Below, piece after piece: positions 38,146-48,108 of a stretch of 64,000 bases of DNA. Below the pieces are notes generated by a model, which ran no database searches, was not told the DNA's origin, and was given only the letters and a program-made list of their open reading frames with translations. The stretch lies in assembly GCF_002356335.1 (NCBI RefSeq), contig NZ_AP018165.1:2604001-2668000 (forward strand). Reading direction: 5' to 3'. The position numbers were made by a program, and so were the translations under genes. Numbering within the stretch: the stretch's first letter is position 1; the number at the start of each line of letters is the position of its first letter. Source of the DNA: [Mycobacterium] stephanolepidis. Lineage in GTDB: Bacteria; Actinomycetota; Actinomycetes; Mycobacteriales; Mycobacteriaceae.

Positions 38146-39867
38146 TCAACTCCCGTGCGCGAGTTGAATTGCCTTCACCACCAACAGGATGGCGCCGACC
38201 ACGAGGTATCCCCGAAGCGCAAGCATGCCCAACTTCGTCGACGGACTCCACGTGACCGGTTCGAGTAAGGCCAACGGGGGCATCCGCCAGGTCCGGGCGT
38301 CCACGCCTTCGAGGGCCTTGGCCATCGCCACCGCCGCCGGATCGACGCTTTGCCTACCCGAGGTCCACCACAGACCAATCCCTATCAGCACCCCGAGAAC
38401 CGCGACACCTGCCGCCAGGTCACCGGCGACCTGCACGAAGTCCAGGTCCGGGAAGAGGGTGGTGGCCATCAAGATGCCGGAAAGAAACAGCAGCACACCG
38501 ACGATGAGCCCCGCCACGATGTTGAGCCACGCCTTGTTGACCCAGGGACCCAGCACCGCCTTGTCATTGCACAACAACAGCAGGAACACGCTCGCGCTGG
38601 GCAGCAGCAGCCCGGCCAATGCCTGCACCGCGGTGGTCATCAGCCCGAGCGGGGCATGCGGAATCAGCACGATGGCCGCCCCCACGCCAACCATCACGGT
38701 GTAGGACAAGTAGAACGGCTTGGCGTCCTTGAAGCTACGGTGCAGCGAGTGCTTGAGCCCGAAGGTGTCACCGAACGCGTAACTGGTCGCCAGGGTGACC
38801 GCCGCTGCGCCGATGATCGACGCATCCAGCAGCACGATGGCAAAGATCTTGCCCAGCAATGGCTGAGCCTCTCCCAACCAGCCGGCGATCAGACCCGCAT
38901 CACCACCGTCACCCCATTTGTCCGGGCCCGAGTTCCCGGTGACGCGGGCTGCGTAGTCGGCCGTCATCAGCAACGCGGCAGCACCTATCACCACCACGAG
39001 AGAGCCGATCACGGTGTCAGCACGTTCGTACCCGATGAACCGAGGAGTGATGCGCTTGTCGACGATGTTCGACTGCTGGAAGAACAGCTGCCATGGCGCC
39101 ACGGTGGTGCCCACCATCGCGATGATCAGCAGTACAGCACCCGAACTGATTCCGCCCTCGATGCCCGGCACCACGAAATCGTGTGCGGCCCTGCCCCACT
39201 GCGGATCCGACATCAAGAACATGGGAATCTGCAGCAGCGTGATCACAATGAACACGAACATGGCGCGCTCCCAACGACGGAAGCTCCCGGTGGCCATGAT
39301 GAGAATCAGCGCGATCGCGGCGACGGGCACCGTGTAGTACTTCGGAACTCCCAGGTACTCGGAAGCCAATGCCACACCGATGAATTCAGTAACGAGGGTC
39401 AGAAAGTTCAGGATGAACAGGTCGCCCACGGAGAACCAGCCCCACCCACGGCCGAACCGTTCGTTGATCAACCGTGCGTGTCCCACCCCGGTGACCGCGC
39501 CAAGCCTAACCACCATCTCCTGGTTGACGATAAGAACCGGAATGAGCAGCAGAAGCACCCACAACAAGCTGTATCCATAACTCTGACCGGCCTGCGCGTA
39601 GGTCGCCACGCCGCCGGCGTCGTTGTCACCGACCATGACGATGATGCCCGGTCCCAGGATCGCGGCCATCGTGGCCATCCGGGTCTTGAAGGTCCGCGCC
39701 TGGCCGGGATCACTCACACTGATCCTGCCGAATGCGCCCTCGATATCGCCGAGATGCGCCGAGTCAAGAACTGCGCTCTTCGGCTGGGCCGTGACGCCTC
39801 CAGGTGCCCCCACAACAAGGTCGTCCGAGTTTCCCAATGGCGCGTCGACCATTCCCATCTCGGTCAT
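38146..39867 (-). CDS. Nramp-related divalent metal transporter, probably Mg (NrmT type)
   Basis: A 573-residue transporter with an Nramp fold (about 11-12 helices) after a soluble N-terminus of about 70 residues. In helix 1 the Nramp DPGN metal motif is GDNDAGGVATYAQAG, keeping the Asp. In helix 6 the MPH motif is replaced by VAPWQ, losing the methionine that selects transition metals. These changes mark the Nramp-related magnesium transporters (NrmT), which in Clostridium are controlled by an M-box. The ATG at 39867 overlaps the stop of the MgtE-like gene by four bases. The M-box further upstream supports Mg transport. Confidence 0.85.
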   Translation of the reverse strand: MTEMGMVDAPLGNSDDLVVGAPGGVTAQPKSAVLDSAHLGDIEGAFGRISVSDPGQARTFKTRMATMAAILGPGIIVMVGDNDAGGVATYAQAGQSYGYSLLWVLLLLIPVLIVNQEMVVRLGAVTGVGHARLINERFGRGWGWFSVGDLFILNFLTLVTEFIGVALASEYLGVPKYYTVPVAAIALILIMATGSFRRWERAMFVFIVITLLQIPMFLMSDPQWGRAAHDFVVPGIEGGISSGAVLLIIAMVGTTVAPWQLFFQQSNIVDKRITPRFIGYERADTVIGSLVVVIGAAALLMTADYAARVTGNSGPDKWGDGGDAGLIAGWLGEAQPLLGKIFAIVLLDASIIGAAAVTLATSYAFGDTFGLKHSLHRSFKDAKPFYLSYTVMVGVGAAIVLIPHAPLGLMTTAVQALAGLLLPSASVFLLLLCNDKAVLGPWVNKAWLNIVAGLIVGVLLFLSGILMATTLFPDLDFVQVAGDLAAGVAVLGVLIGIGLWWTSGRQSVDPAAVAMAKALEGVDARTWRMPPLALLEPVTWSPSTKLGMLALRGYLVVGAILLVVKAIQLAHGS

Positions 39868-41168
39868 GGGCTGACTCCGTCTGGGCTCGAGGCGATCTGG
39901 CGCACCGGACGCGGGGCGGGTTCGCGACGACGCCAATCCTCAGGGATCAACGCGGCCAACACGTCGTCATACGTGACCACGCCAAGAACCTTGTCTCCCC
40001 CATCGACAACGGGAATCAAGGCCAGGTTGTAGTCGGCCATCAGCAGCGCGACATCAGTGAGATCGGCCTCCGGGGAGACCCGCACCGGGTCATCGTCCAT
40101 GATCGATTCCACGGTCACGTCACGAGCGGCCTGCAGGAGCCGGATCACCGACACCACACCCACCAATTCACCGTTATCGGCGATCACGTGCGCTTTCAGA
40201 AGCGCCTCGGGTTGTAGGGATTTCGCCGCAGAGATCGCAGCAAGCGCATCAGCGGCGCTGCTACCGAGCACGCACGAGACGATGTCGACGTTCATCAGAC
40301 CACCGGCCGACTGAGGGCTGAACCCCATCAACGTGACCACCTTGGTACGTTGCGGGCCCGGCATCAGCTCCAAGACGGCCCGTCGACGCGACTGGCGCAG
40401 ATCGAAGATCGCATCCGCCGCATCATCGGCGCGCATCCTGCCAAGCAGAGCAGCGACCTCGGCATCGGGCATGTCCTGGAACAGCTTGCTGGCCTTATCC
40501 GAATCGAGTTCCTCGAATACATCGGCTTCGAGCTCGGGATTGTCGCGGACGCGGTCGAGGATCTCGCCGCCCTCTTCCTTGGCGGCCTCCTCGAGTAGGT
40601 CGGCGATTTCGGCGGGCTTGAGTGTGTTCACTCTCCCCCCGACGCGGCGTGCCAGCAGCGATCCACCATGGCCGATCATCGGCTCGAACGCCTTCCAGTC
40701 CCTACCCGCCTGGCCGGCCCCCGCCTTGATCAGGCCGAAAAACCTTGCCGGACGACGGGTATCGAGTCGAGCGAGAATCCACCCTTCAGGCGACTCCACC
40801 AGCTCGATATCGTAGGCATGCACCAGCTCGGCATTCTCCACATCGATAAACCGGTGATCGAGTACGTCCTCCTCCAGTAGGTATTCCCCATCGCGACGTT
40901 CAAAGCCGCGCAGATCAACTTTGTTCTTGCTCAATTCAATTCGAGCTGGCGCCACGACAGAAACCGCGTCTGAAGATACGAATACCCTGCGTCCACCCAT
41001 GTCGACGAAGTAGCCGGTGACAATCGGGTACTCATCTGCTCCACGGAACCGAACGATGACGTCTTCCAACCGGCCTACTGTGTCACCCGAACGTGCGACA
41101 ACCGGAGCCTTCAATAGATCCGAAAATTGGATTACCCGCGGCACAGCCGCGTTACTCGAAGTAGACAT
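39864..41168 (-). CDS. soluble PRC-barrel/MgtE_N/CBS protein, putative Mg sensor
   Basis: A 434-residue protein without membrane segments. Domains in order: PRC-barrel-like repeats (about 15-160), an MgtE N-terminal superhelical domain (LKPAEIADLLEEAAKEEGGEILDRV ... FEELDSDKASKLFQDMPDAEVAALLGRM ... SRRRAVLELMP), and a paired CBS module (SPQSAGGLMNVDIVSCV ... AHVIADNGELVGVVSV ... VESIMDDDPVRVSPEADLTDVALLMADYNLALIPVVDGGDKVLGVVTYDDVL). In MgtE channels this cytosolic unit senses Mg and closes the pore; here the pore is missing and the next gene encodes an Nramp-type transporter, so it may gate that protein. Confidence 0.88.
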   Translation of the reverse strand: MSTSSNAAVPRVIQFSDLLKAPVVARSGDTVGRLEDVIVRFRGADEYPIVTGYFVDMGGRRVFVSSDAVSVVAPARIELSKNKVDLRGFERRDGEYLLEEDVLDHRFIDVENAELVHAYDIELVESPEGWILARLDTRRPARFFGLIKAGAGQAGRDWKAFEPMIGHGGSLLARRVGGRVNTLKPAEIADLLEEAAKEEGGEILDRVRDNPELEADVFEELDSDKASKLFQDMPDAEVAALLGRMRADDAADAIFDLRQSRRRAVLELMPGPQRTKVVTLMGFSPQSAGGLMNVDIVSCVLGSSAADALAAISAAKSLQPEALLKAHVIADNGELVGVVSVIRLLQAARDVTVESIMDDDPVRVSPEADLTDVALLMADYNLALIPVVDGGDKVLGVVTYDDVLAALIPEDWRRREPAPRPVRQIASSPDGVSP

Positions 41169-41262
41169 GCCGACTCCTCAGCGTATTGGCCTCGAATGAA
41201 TTCCGAATGTCCACGCACTGTGAATCGACTGTGCGTGGATGCGATGGCGATGCCCCTCGCGG

Positions 41263-41400
41263 CTACCGCGGTGGGTGCGCTCCGAGAGATGCCGAGACGA
41301 CCGCCAGCGGCGAGTACGCCAATTGGAGATTGGCGCGCTCTTGCGGGGTCAGCCGGTGCCGTGTCCACAGCCGGCGTACTGCGTGGAATGTGGTGCTCAT
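41263..41400 (-). CDS. small ORF of 45 codons between M-box and MgtE-like gene
   Basis: ATG at 41400 has AAAAGGAG six to eight bases upstream, a strong ribosome site. The peptide starts MSTTFHAVRRLWTRHRLTPQ and ends GAHPPR; it is basic, with an amphipathic first half and no clear membrane helix. No family recognised. It sits between the riboswitch and the transporter genes on the same strand, about 95 bases before the MgtE-like start. It may be a Mg-stress small protein or a regulatory leader. Real translation is not proven. Confidence 0.5.
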   Translation of the reverse strand: MSTTFHAVRRLWTRHRLTPQERANLQLAYSPLAVVSASLGAHPPR

Positions 41401-41420
41401 GATCGGACTCCTTTTGGGAA

Positions 41421-41499
41421 GCCGCATACCTGAACGCAAACGTCAAACACGTTGACTAGAGCGAGGATTCACCCTCGAATGAGCAGCAAGGTATGCGGC
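41421..41499 (-). promoter_or_regulatory. inverted repeat next to the small ORF ribosome site
   Basis: GCCGCATACC at 41421-41430 and GGTATGCGGC at 41490-41499 are perfect ten-base inverted partners. In the RNA the second arm ends two bases before the AAAAGGAG of the small ORF. Pairing could affect ribosome access and so act as an expression platform or processing site. Function is inferred. Confidence 0.5.
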
Positions 41500-41611
41500 A
41501 GCTGTTGTCTATGCGGACTATCGCCGGATATCACGGTTGTGCCTCACCTCCTTGCCGTCGGGGCGCACGAGGGCGCCTGCTGTTCCAGAACAGCGACCAC
41601 AAGAGGAAATC

Positions 41612-41634
41612 ACCGGACACTCACGGCGTCCGGT
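41612..41634 (-). other. stem-loop just downstream of the M-box
   Basis: ACCGGAC and GTCCGGT form a perfect seven-base stem with a nine-base loop, beginning about 15 bases after the aptamer. No U-run follows, so it is not a classical intrinsic terminator. It may be part of the switch or a Rho-related pause structure. Confidence 0.45.
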
Positions 41635-41647
41635 ACGCACCCCTCTC

Positions 41648-41797
41648 GTCAGGGCTTCGGCACTACGTGACGTGTCCGCTCGCGGAAGCCACTTCGGGTC
41701 ATCCCTTAGTCCGGGAAGACCTGTCCTAACCTTGGGCGTCTCTCGACGTCGTCAGATCAGTGGCCTGTATTCACGTAGGAGCCTCACCTAGCAAGGT
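41648..41797 (-). ncRNA. M-box (ykoK) magnesium riboswitch
   Basis: The minus strand begins TGCTAGGTGAGGCTCCTACG, the highly conserved M-box 5' signature (GUUAGGUGAGGCUCCU), followed by the GCCACTGATCTGACGACG region. The 3' side TCACGTAGTGCCGAAGCCCT matches the conserved closing segment (CAGUGCUAAAGCUCU in Bacillus). CTACGTGA near the start pairs with TCACGTAG near the end over eight bases. The aptamer binds Mg and usually lowers expression when Mg is plentiful. Genes downstream are the small ORF, the MgtE-like protein and the Nramp-type transporter. Confidence 0.92.
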
Positions 41798-41863
41798 GCT
41801 GAACCGGTACCCATGATGGGCCGGAGAAATCGGCTTGTCAAGCAGACAACGCCCGCGCCGGCA

Positions 41864-43018
41864 TCACGCCCCGGGCAGACCGTGACGGTTCGCCGGATCG
41901 ATCGCGGGGTCCGATGCCCCGATCTCCTGGGCCGCGGATTGCGCCGCGGCAACCGCCGCAGCGACTTCCGGGGTGGTCTTTGTCTCGAACCATCCGGCAA
42001 CCTCGGTGGCGTCGTCCTCGGGACGCTCGCTCGACTCATCGGCAGGAGACGGCTCGTAGCGGAACACGCCGTCGGTGCCGGGCGCGCCCAGCAACTTGGT
42101 GAACCCCTGCAATGCCGAGCCGAAGTCGCTGGGAATGAGCCATACCTTGTTGGCTTCACCCTGAGCCATCTTCGGCAGTGTCTGTAAATACTGATATGCC
42201 AACAACTCCGGAGTGGGCTTGCCGGATTTCACTGCGGCAAAGACCTTTTCGATGGCTTTGGCCTGACCCTGAGCCTGCAGATACTGAGCGGCGCGCTCAC
42301 CCTCGGCACGCAGGATGCGGGACTGGCGTTCACCTTCGGCGGCCAGAATCGCCGACTGCCGCGAGCCTTCGGCGGCCAGGATCTGGGCCTGCTTTTGCCC
42401 CTCCGCCGACAGGATCGCGGCCTGCCTGGCACCTTCGGCCGATAGGATCATGGCGCGCTTCTCGCGGTCGGCCTTCATCTGCTTTTCCATCGATTCCTGC
42501 ACCGAAGGCGGCGGGTCGATGGATCGCAACTCGACGCGCGCGACGCGTAGGCCCCACCGCCCGGTGGCCTCGTCGAGTACACCACGCAGCTGGCCGTTGA
42601 TCTGATCGCGTGAGGTCAGCGTCTGCTCCAGCGTCATGCCACCGACCACATTGCGCAGCGTGGTGGTGGTGAGCTGTTCCACACCGACGATGTAGTTGCT
42701 GATCTCGTACACCGCAGCCTGCGGATTGGTGACTTGGAAGTAGACGACGGTGTCGATGTTCACCGTCAGGTTGTCCTCGGTGATCACCGGTTGGGGCGGG
42801 AAGGACACCACCCGCTCACGCAGATCAACCTTGGCCCGAATGCGGTCGACGAACGGCACCAGAATGGTCAACTGCCCGCTCACGGTCTTCGAGTACCGCC
42901 CCAGACGCTCGATCACCGCGGCTTCCGCTTGCGGGACGAGTGCCACGGACTTCAGCACGATGGTGACGCCCAGGATGATCAAGACGATCAGCACAAAGGC
43001 TCCGGCAGCTACTCCCAT
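41864..43018 (-). CDS. SPFH/band 7 (stomatin-like) membrane protein
   Basis: A 384-residue scaffold protein. One N-terminal membrane helix (FVLIVLIILGVTIVL, about 8-22) is followed by the SPFH domain (VPQAEAAVIERLGRYSKTV ... VDLRERVVSFPPQPVITEDN ... ELRSIDPPPSVQESMEKQMKADREKRAMIL). Then comes a long coil with repeated AEG.RQ..IL units of 11 residues (about 195-250). The C-terminal tail is acidic. It corresponds to Rv1488 and is paired with the upstream NfeD gene, a classical combination in membrane quality control or microdomains. Confidence 0.93.
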   Translation of the reverse strand: MGVAAGAFVLIVLIILGVTIVLKSVALVPQAEAAVIERLGRYSKTVSGQLTILVPFVDRIRAKVDLRERVVSFPPQPVITEDNLTVNIDTVVYFQVTNPQAAVYEISNYIVGVEQLTTTTLRNVVGGMTLEQTLTSRDQINGQLRGVLDEATGRWGLRVARVELRSIDPPPSVQESMEKQMKADREKRAMILSAEGARQAAILSAEGQKQAQILAAEGSRQSAILAAEGERQSRILRAEGERAAQYLQAQGQAKAIEKVFAAVKSGKPTPELLAYQYLQTLPKMAQGEANKVWLIPSDFGSALQGFTKLLGAPGTDGVFRYEPSPADESSERPEDDATEVAGWFETKTTPEVAAAVAAAQSAAQEIGASDPAIDPANRHGLPGA

Positions 43019-43048
43019 ACCCGTACTCCTGTCACTGAGATTCTTGCG

Positions 43049-43474
43049 CTAGATCTTCTCGACAACCGCCGTCGCGCCGTCGATTTGAACAACCGTCACC
43101 GTCTCACCCTGCTCGAATCGCCCAGACTTCTCCAGGCTGCGGGCGGACCACATCTCGCCGCCGAGTCGAACCAGCCCGTGGACGTCATCGACCGGTTCAA
43201 TCACAATGGCACTCTTGCCCTCCAACGCCTTGGCGTTGGTGTGCAGGATCGGGCCTGCCGTTAGCCGCTTGCGCAGAGCAGGCCGCACGCCGACCAGCAG
43301 AATGACCGCGCTGATGACGAAGACCAGCCCCTCTGCCCACAACGGCATGTCAAACACCCAGCCGGCACCGGCCGTGATCAGGGCCGAACCGCCAAGCATC
43401 AACAGGAACATGTCACCTGTCATCAGTTCGGCGGCCGCAAGCAGGATGCCTGCGACGAGCCACACAATCGGCAT
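43049..43474 (-). CDS. NfeD-family membrane protein
   Basis: A 141-residue protein with two or three membrane helices at residues 4-65 (VWLVAGILLAAAELMTGDMFLLMLGGSALITAGAG), then a C-terminal OB-fold (AKALEGKSAIVIEPVDDVHGLVRLGGEMWSARS) typical of NfeDII. It is the partner of the stomatin-like protein 30 bases downstream and corresponds to Rv1487. The usual job is to form complexes with SPFH proteins. Confidence 0.93.
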   Translation of the reverse strand: MPIVWLVAGILLAAAELMTGDMFLLMLGGSALITAGAGWVFDMPLWAEGLVFVISAVILLVGVRPALRKRLTAGPILHTNAKALEGKSAIVIEPVDDVHGLVRLGGEMWSARSLEKSGRFEQGETVTVVQIDGATAVVEKI

Positions 43475-43539
43475 GCGTCCACATTAGACCGCGTGGGCAA
43501 CTGGTGGGGGCGGATACGGGGCCTTAGACTGCGAGCACT

Positions 43540-44367
43540 ATGGCGAATCCGAGTGTGTCCCTGGCGGTGTGGGCAAGCGCGTGGCTGGCCGGCCGCGCGG
43601 CTCCCGACGACGTCATTGATGCCCTTATCGCCTGGGCGCCACGACATTTGGTCACGGCCTACGACGCCGTCGCGGCCGGTCACACAGGGCTTTCGTGGCC
43701 TGATATGGACGACAACGGCCCCATCGGCCTACTCCAGACGGTCCGTACCGCGACCGGCCAGCCACACGGAGTACCCGATATCCATGTGATCTTGCCCGCT
43801 CCCGGTGACCCCCGCGGCCTGCCCGCCAACACCCAGTTCCAACGTGACGCGATGGAGGCCAGCGAGGCGATTGTGCTCAGCGACCGCCAAAATAACTCCA
43901 CAGCAATAGGATTGGTTCCCGCTGTGGAGTACGACGAGGATCGCGATGAAACCGTTGGCCTGTCCTGGACCGTGTACTCACTCCCCGCCCGAATCCCAGC
44001 ACAAGCCGGACCAGATCTTGGGGATGCCGAATATCAACTACGCCAGGCAGTCCGGACTGCCACAGCGACCCTCAACCGCCTCGATCGGGTCGTGGACACA
44101 GCAGATGCCGACCCCCGCGCCCTGGTCGAAGAGGTACTTTCCACGCTACGCGGGCACCGACTGCCCGACTACGCGCCACACCGGGCAGTCCGCGTGCTGG
44201 ATTCGGCCAACCAGGTCGAGGCCATAGCCACCGCGGCGGCCCAGGTCATGGAGTTACCCGGCGCCCTCGATGACGGTGCGGTCGCCGACGTGCTGCGCCC
44301 CCTCATCATCCTGGTGCGTGAGGCACGGATGGCCGCCGCGGCCGCCATCATCGAAGCCGCGCGTTAG
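43540..44367 (+). CDS. conserved mycobacterial protein (Rv1486c-like), function unknown
   Basis: A 275-residue soluble protein starting [29 protein letters not shown]. The N-terminal half is acidic and mixed alpha/beta; the C-terminal half is helical and rich in alanine. No catalytic motif, signal peptide or membrane helix was recognised. Placement between NfeD and hemH, in the same orientation relative to both, matches Rv1486c. It is divergent from nfeD and its last four bases overlap hemH convergently. Confidence 0.85.
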   Translation: MANPSVSLAVWASAWLAGRAAPDDVIDALIAWAPRHLVTAYDAVAAGHTGLSWPDMDDNGPIGLLQTVRTATGQPHGVPDIHVILPAPGDPRGLPANTQFQRDAMEASEAIVLSDRQNNSTAIGLVPAVEYDEDRDETVGLSWTVYSLPARIPAQAGPDLGDAEYQLRQAVRTATATLNRLDRVVDTADADPRALVEEVLSTLRGHRLPDYAPHRAVRVLDSANQVEAIATAAAQVMELPGALDDGAVADVLRPLIILVREARMAAAAAIIEAAR

Positions 44368-45386
44368 ACCTCCTGGCGACCGCAGCACAGCGGCGAACAC
44401 AGGGCGCCGTTCACGCTGAACCCGTACCCGGGGACCGGGTTCGCTCCGGCCATACGCCGCGGTGCCGTGCCGTCCGCGATCTCTGCGATCAAGTCGAGCG
44501 CCACACGTGCGAATCGCTCGTCCGCACCCGGTGTCGCCGCCCGCGCGAATTCGATGTCGTGTTCGGCCGCGTACTCACGCGCCTCGTTGTCCAAGTCCCA
44601 CACCACTTCGAGATGGTCCGAGACAAACCCGATCGGTGCTACCACAACCGAGCGAATGTCCCGATCTTTCAGTGCCGCAAGATGATCGACAATGTCGGGT
44701 TCTAGCCACGGGACCTGGGGTGGACCAGAGCGGGACTGCCACACCACGTCGTAATCCTGGTAACCGGCCGCGGCCGCAACCAGCTCCGCAAGGTAGCGCA
44801 CCTGTCGGCTGTACAGATCGGGACCGTGCCGTTGGTCGGCGGCGATGGGGATGGAATGTGCGGTGAACACCAGCCGGGGCGCCTCCCGCATCCCCGACAC
44901 CGCGGCGGTCACCGCCTCTGCGTACAGCTGCACCAACGCGGGGTGGTCGAAGTACTGACGAAGCTTGACCAGCTCGGGCGCCCCCTCGCCCACCGCGGCC
45001 CTGGCCCGTGCAATGTCTTCCACGTACTGGGTGCATCCCGAGTAACCGCCCCAGGCAGAGGTCGTGAAGACCGCTGCGCGGCGAACCCCTTTGTCGCGCA
45101 TGTCGGCAACGGTTTCTTCCACCATGGGGTGCCAGTTGCGGTTGCCGAAGAACACCGGCAGCGGGCGTCCGCTCAGTTCCAGCTGGCGCGAGATCTCAGC
45201 GATCAGGGCGCGATTGATGCCGTTGATCGGTGAGACACCGCCAAAATGGAAGTAGTGCTCGGCCACCTCGTCGAGACGTTCCGGCGGAATCCCGCGACCG
45301 CGGGTGACGTTCTCCAGAAACGGCCGAACCTCTTGCGGCCCCTCGGGTCCCCCGAAGGACAGCAGAAGCACCGCGTCAAAAAGCAT
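44364..45386 (-). CDS. hemH: ferrochelatase (coproporphyrin type)
   Basis: Inserts ferrous iron into a porphyrin in haem synthesis; actinobacterial enzymes act on coproporphyrin III. This 340-residue protein has [37 protein letters not shown], and [18 protein letters not shown] (catalytic His) motifs, with [17 protein letters not shown] near residue 265. Cysteines in YSGCTQY and the tail ALCSPLCC match the 2Fe-2S ligands of mycobacterial ferrochelatases. The ATG at 45386 lies eight bases from the inhA stop, so it ends the fabG1-inhA-hemH operon. Confidence 0.95.
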   Translation of the reverse strand: MLFDAVLLLSFGGPEGPQEVRPFLENVTRGRGIPPERLDEVAEHYFHFGGVSPINGINRALIAEISRQLELSGRPLPVFFGNRNWHPMVEETVADMRDKGVRRAAVFTTSAWGGYSGCTQYVEDIARARAAVGEGAPELVKLRQYFDHPALVQLYAEAVTAAVSGMREAPRLVFTAHSIPIAADQRHGPDLYSRQVRYLAELVAAAAGYQDYDVVWQSRSGPPQVPWLEPDIVDHLAALKDRDIRSVVVAPIGFVSDHLEVVWDLDNEAREYAAEHDIEFARAATPGADERFARVALDLIAEIADGTAPRRMAGANPVPGYGFSVNGALCSPLCCGRQEV

Positions 45387-45394
45387 GGGAGCCC

Positions 45395-46204
45395 CTAGAG
45401 CAGCTGAGTGTGCGCGCCGCCGTCGGCGAAGATGATGTCGCCGGTGGTGGCGGGCAGCCAGTCCGAGAGCAGGGCGCACACGGTCTTGGCGACGGGTGTC
45501 GGGTCCTTCATGTCCCAACCGATCGGGGCACGCTGGTCCCAACCATCCTCGAGCACGCTCATCTGCTGGCCGGCCTCCTCGCCCAGCGCACCGCCGACGA
45601 TCGCACTCATGGCCAGCGTCCGGATGGGACCGGCCGCCACCAGATTCGAACGAATGCCGGCCGCACCCGCCTCGCGCGCGACGAACCGGTTTACCGATTC
45701 CAGTGCGCTCTTGGCCACGGTCATCCAGTTGTAGAACGGCATCGCGCGGGTCGGGTCGAAGTCCATGCCCACGATGCTGCCGCCCGGGTTCATGATGGGC
45801 AGCACGGCCTTGGCCAGGGACGCATACGAGAACGCCGAGATGTGAAAGCCCTTGGCGACGTCCTCGAAGGGGGCCTCGAAAAACGGGTTCAACCCCATGC
45901 CGGTCTGCGGCATGAAACCGATGGAGTGCACCACGCCGTCAAGCTTGTTGCCCTCGCCGATCACCTCGGTGACACGGTCGGCAAGGCTGTCCAGGTGCTT
46001 CTCGTCCTGCACATTGAGCTCCAGCAGCGGCGCGGGCTCGGGCAGGCGCTGCGTGATGCGCTCGATAAGACGCAACCGGTCGAATCCGGTGAGTACCAGC
46101 TGTGCGCCCTGCTCCTGCGCGACCTTCGCGATGTGGAACGCGATCGACGAATCGGTGATGATGCCCGTCACCAGAATCCGCTTGCCCTCAAGTAGCCCTG
46201 CCAC
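45395..46204 (-). CDS. inhA: enoyl-ACP reductase InhA
   Basis: NADH-dependent reductase of the type II fatty acid synthase that extends mycolate precursors, and the target of activated isoniazid and ethionamide. The 269-residue protein begins with GTG at 46204 ([22 protein letters not shown]), exactly the M. tuberculosis length. NADH site residues Ile21, Ser94 ([14 protein letters not shown]) and catalytic Tyr and Lys ([17 protein letters not shown]) appear unchanged. It lies 72 bases after fabG1; a longer upstream frame to 46252 is rejected. Confidence 0.97.
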   Translation of the reverse strand: MAGLLEGKRILVTGIITDSSIAFHIAKVAQEQGAQLVLTGFDRLRLIERITQRLPEPAPLLELNVQDEKHLDSLADRVTEVIGEGNKLDGVVHSIGFMPQTGMGLNPFFEAPFEDVAKGFHISAFSYASLAKAVLPIMNPGGSIVGMDFDPTRAMPFYNWMTVAKSALESVNRFVAREAGAAGIRSNLVAAGPIRTLAMSAIVGGALGEEAGQQMSVLEDGWDQRAPIGWDMKDPTPVAKTVCALLSDWLPATTGDIIFADGGAHTQLL

Positions 46205-46276
46205 GATTCTCCTTAGGTAATTGCGGTGGCCACGCGCGTCGCGCCACCACACTGATCGATGTCCGAAAAAGTCCTT

Positions 46277-47044
<768 letters not shown>

Positions 47045-47097
47045 TTAAACTTCTTCCTAAACGACTGGCCCAAACGAGCCGCCATGCGAATGCCGAC

Positions 47098-48108
47098 TCA
47101 GTTGGGCAGACGCCGGTTGATCACCAACCCGACGAAGGCCGCTGCGAGCACCAGCAGAGCACCCAAACGCAACCATCCGACACTGGCGTCGCCGCGGATG
47201 GTCTCGTACCCGATCTGCTGCTGGAGGTTCGCGTACACCTCCTTGAGCTGGCCGAGTGTGGAGGCCGTATAGGTCTCTCCACCCGACAACTTGGCCACCT
47301 TCTCCATCATGTCGGGGGCGTACGGCACGTTCTGACGCTGCCCGTTGATCTCGACATACCCGTCCTTGGTGCCGAACGCGATCGTCGAAATCGGCACCTG
47401 CTGATCCTTGGCGGTGCGGGCCGCCGTGTAGGCGCCCTTGGGGTTGTCCGGGTTCGACGGCACCGTTTCCTTACCGTCGGACATCAACACGATGCGCGCC
47501 GGGGGCGGCTTGTCGCCGCCGCCGATGACCGCACCGACCGTAGCGATGGCCTGCAGCGCCGTGAAGATGCCCTCGCCCGTGGCGGTCCGATCCGCAAGCT
47601 GGAGGTTGTCCAGGGCGTTTACGGTGGCTTCGCGGTTCGTGGTCGGCGAGACCAGCACCGTCGCGGTACCCGCGTACGCGATCAGACCCAGGTTGATGCC
47701 CGGGGTCAGGTTGCGGGCGAACTCCTTACCGGCTTCCTTCGCGGCACCCAGACGGTTGGGGGCGACATCGGTCGATTCCATGGACCGCGAGACGTCGATG
47801 ACGAGCATGACCACGGCACGATTCCGGGGAATCCGCACGTCATGGCTGGGCCCGGCCAGCGCGATGGTCAGCACCATCAGGCCAACCACCAGCAGCGCAG
47901 TGGCTGCGTGACGCCAGGCGCGCGGACGTTTGGGGGCGACAGAATCCAGCAGCTCGGTATTGGCGAATCGCAGCACCCGCTTTTCGCGCAGGTACTGCGC
48001 AAACACGTACAGCCCCACCAACGCGGCCACCAGCAGCAGGACCAGGAAGAACCACGGGTGGGTGAAGCCCGTGAGAGTCATCGGCCCGAAGAACGGCAGA
48101 TCACTCAT
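47098..48108 (-). CDS. BatA-like VWA-domain membrane protein
   Basis: A 336-residue protein with two N-terminal membrane helices ([22 protein letters not shown] and [19 protein letters not shown]), a von Willebrand A domain with the MIDAS motif [16 protein letters not shown] and later [12 protein letters not shown], and a C-terminal helix ([19 protein letters not shown]). Rv1481 homologue. With the MoxR ATPase and the DUF58 gene it forms a Bat-like set that may assemble or activate a metal-dependent or cell-wall complex. It overlaps the DUF58 gene by four bases. Confidence 0.93.
   Translation of the reverse strand: MSDLPFFGPMTLTGFTHPWFFLVLLLVAALVGLYVFAQYLREKRVLRFANTELLDSVAPKRPRAWRHAATALLVVGLMVLTIALAGPSHDVRIPRNRAVVMLVIDVSRSMESTDVAPNRLGAAKEAGKEFARNLTPGINLGLIAYAGTATVLVSPTTNREATVNALDNLQLADRTATGEGIFTALQAIATVGAVIGGGDKPPPARIVLMSDGKETVPSNPDNPKGAYTAARTAKDQQVPISTIAFGTKDGYVEINGQRQNVPYAPDMMEKVAKLSGGETYTASTLGQLKEVYANLQQQIGYETIRGDASVGWLRLGALLVLAAAFVGLVINRRLPN

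Noticed and set aside
41500..41800. Plus-strand small ORFs in the M-box region
   Set aside because: They overlap the minus-strand riboswitch and contain Arg/Cys-rich sequences without ribosome sites.
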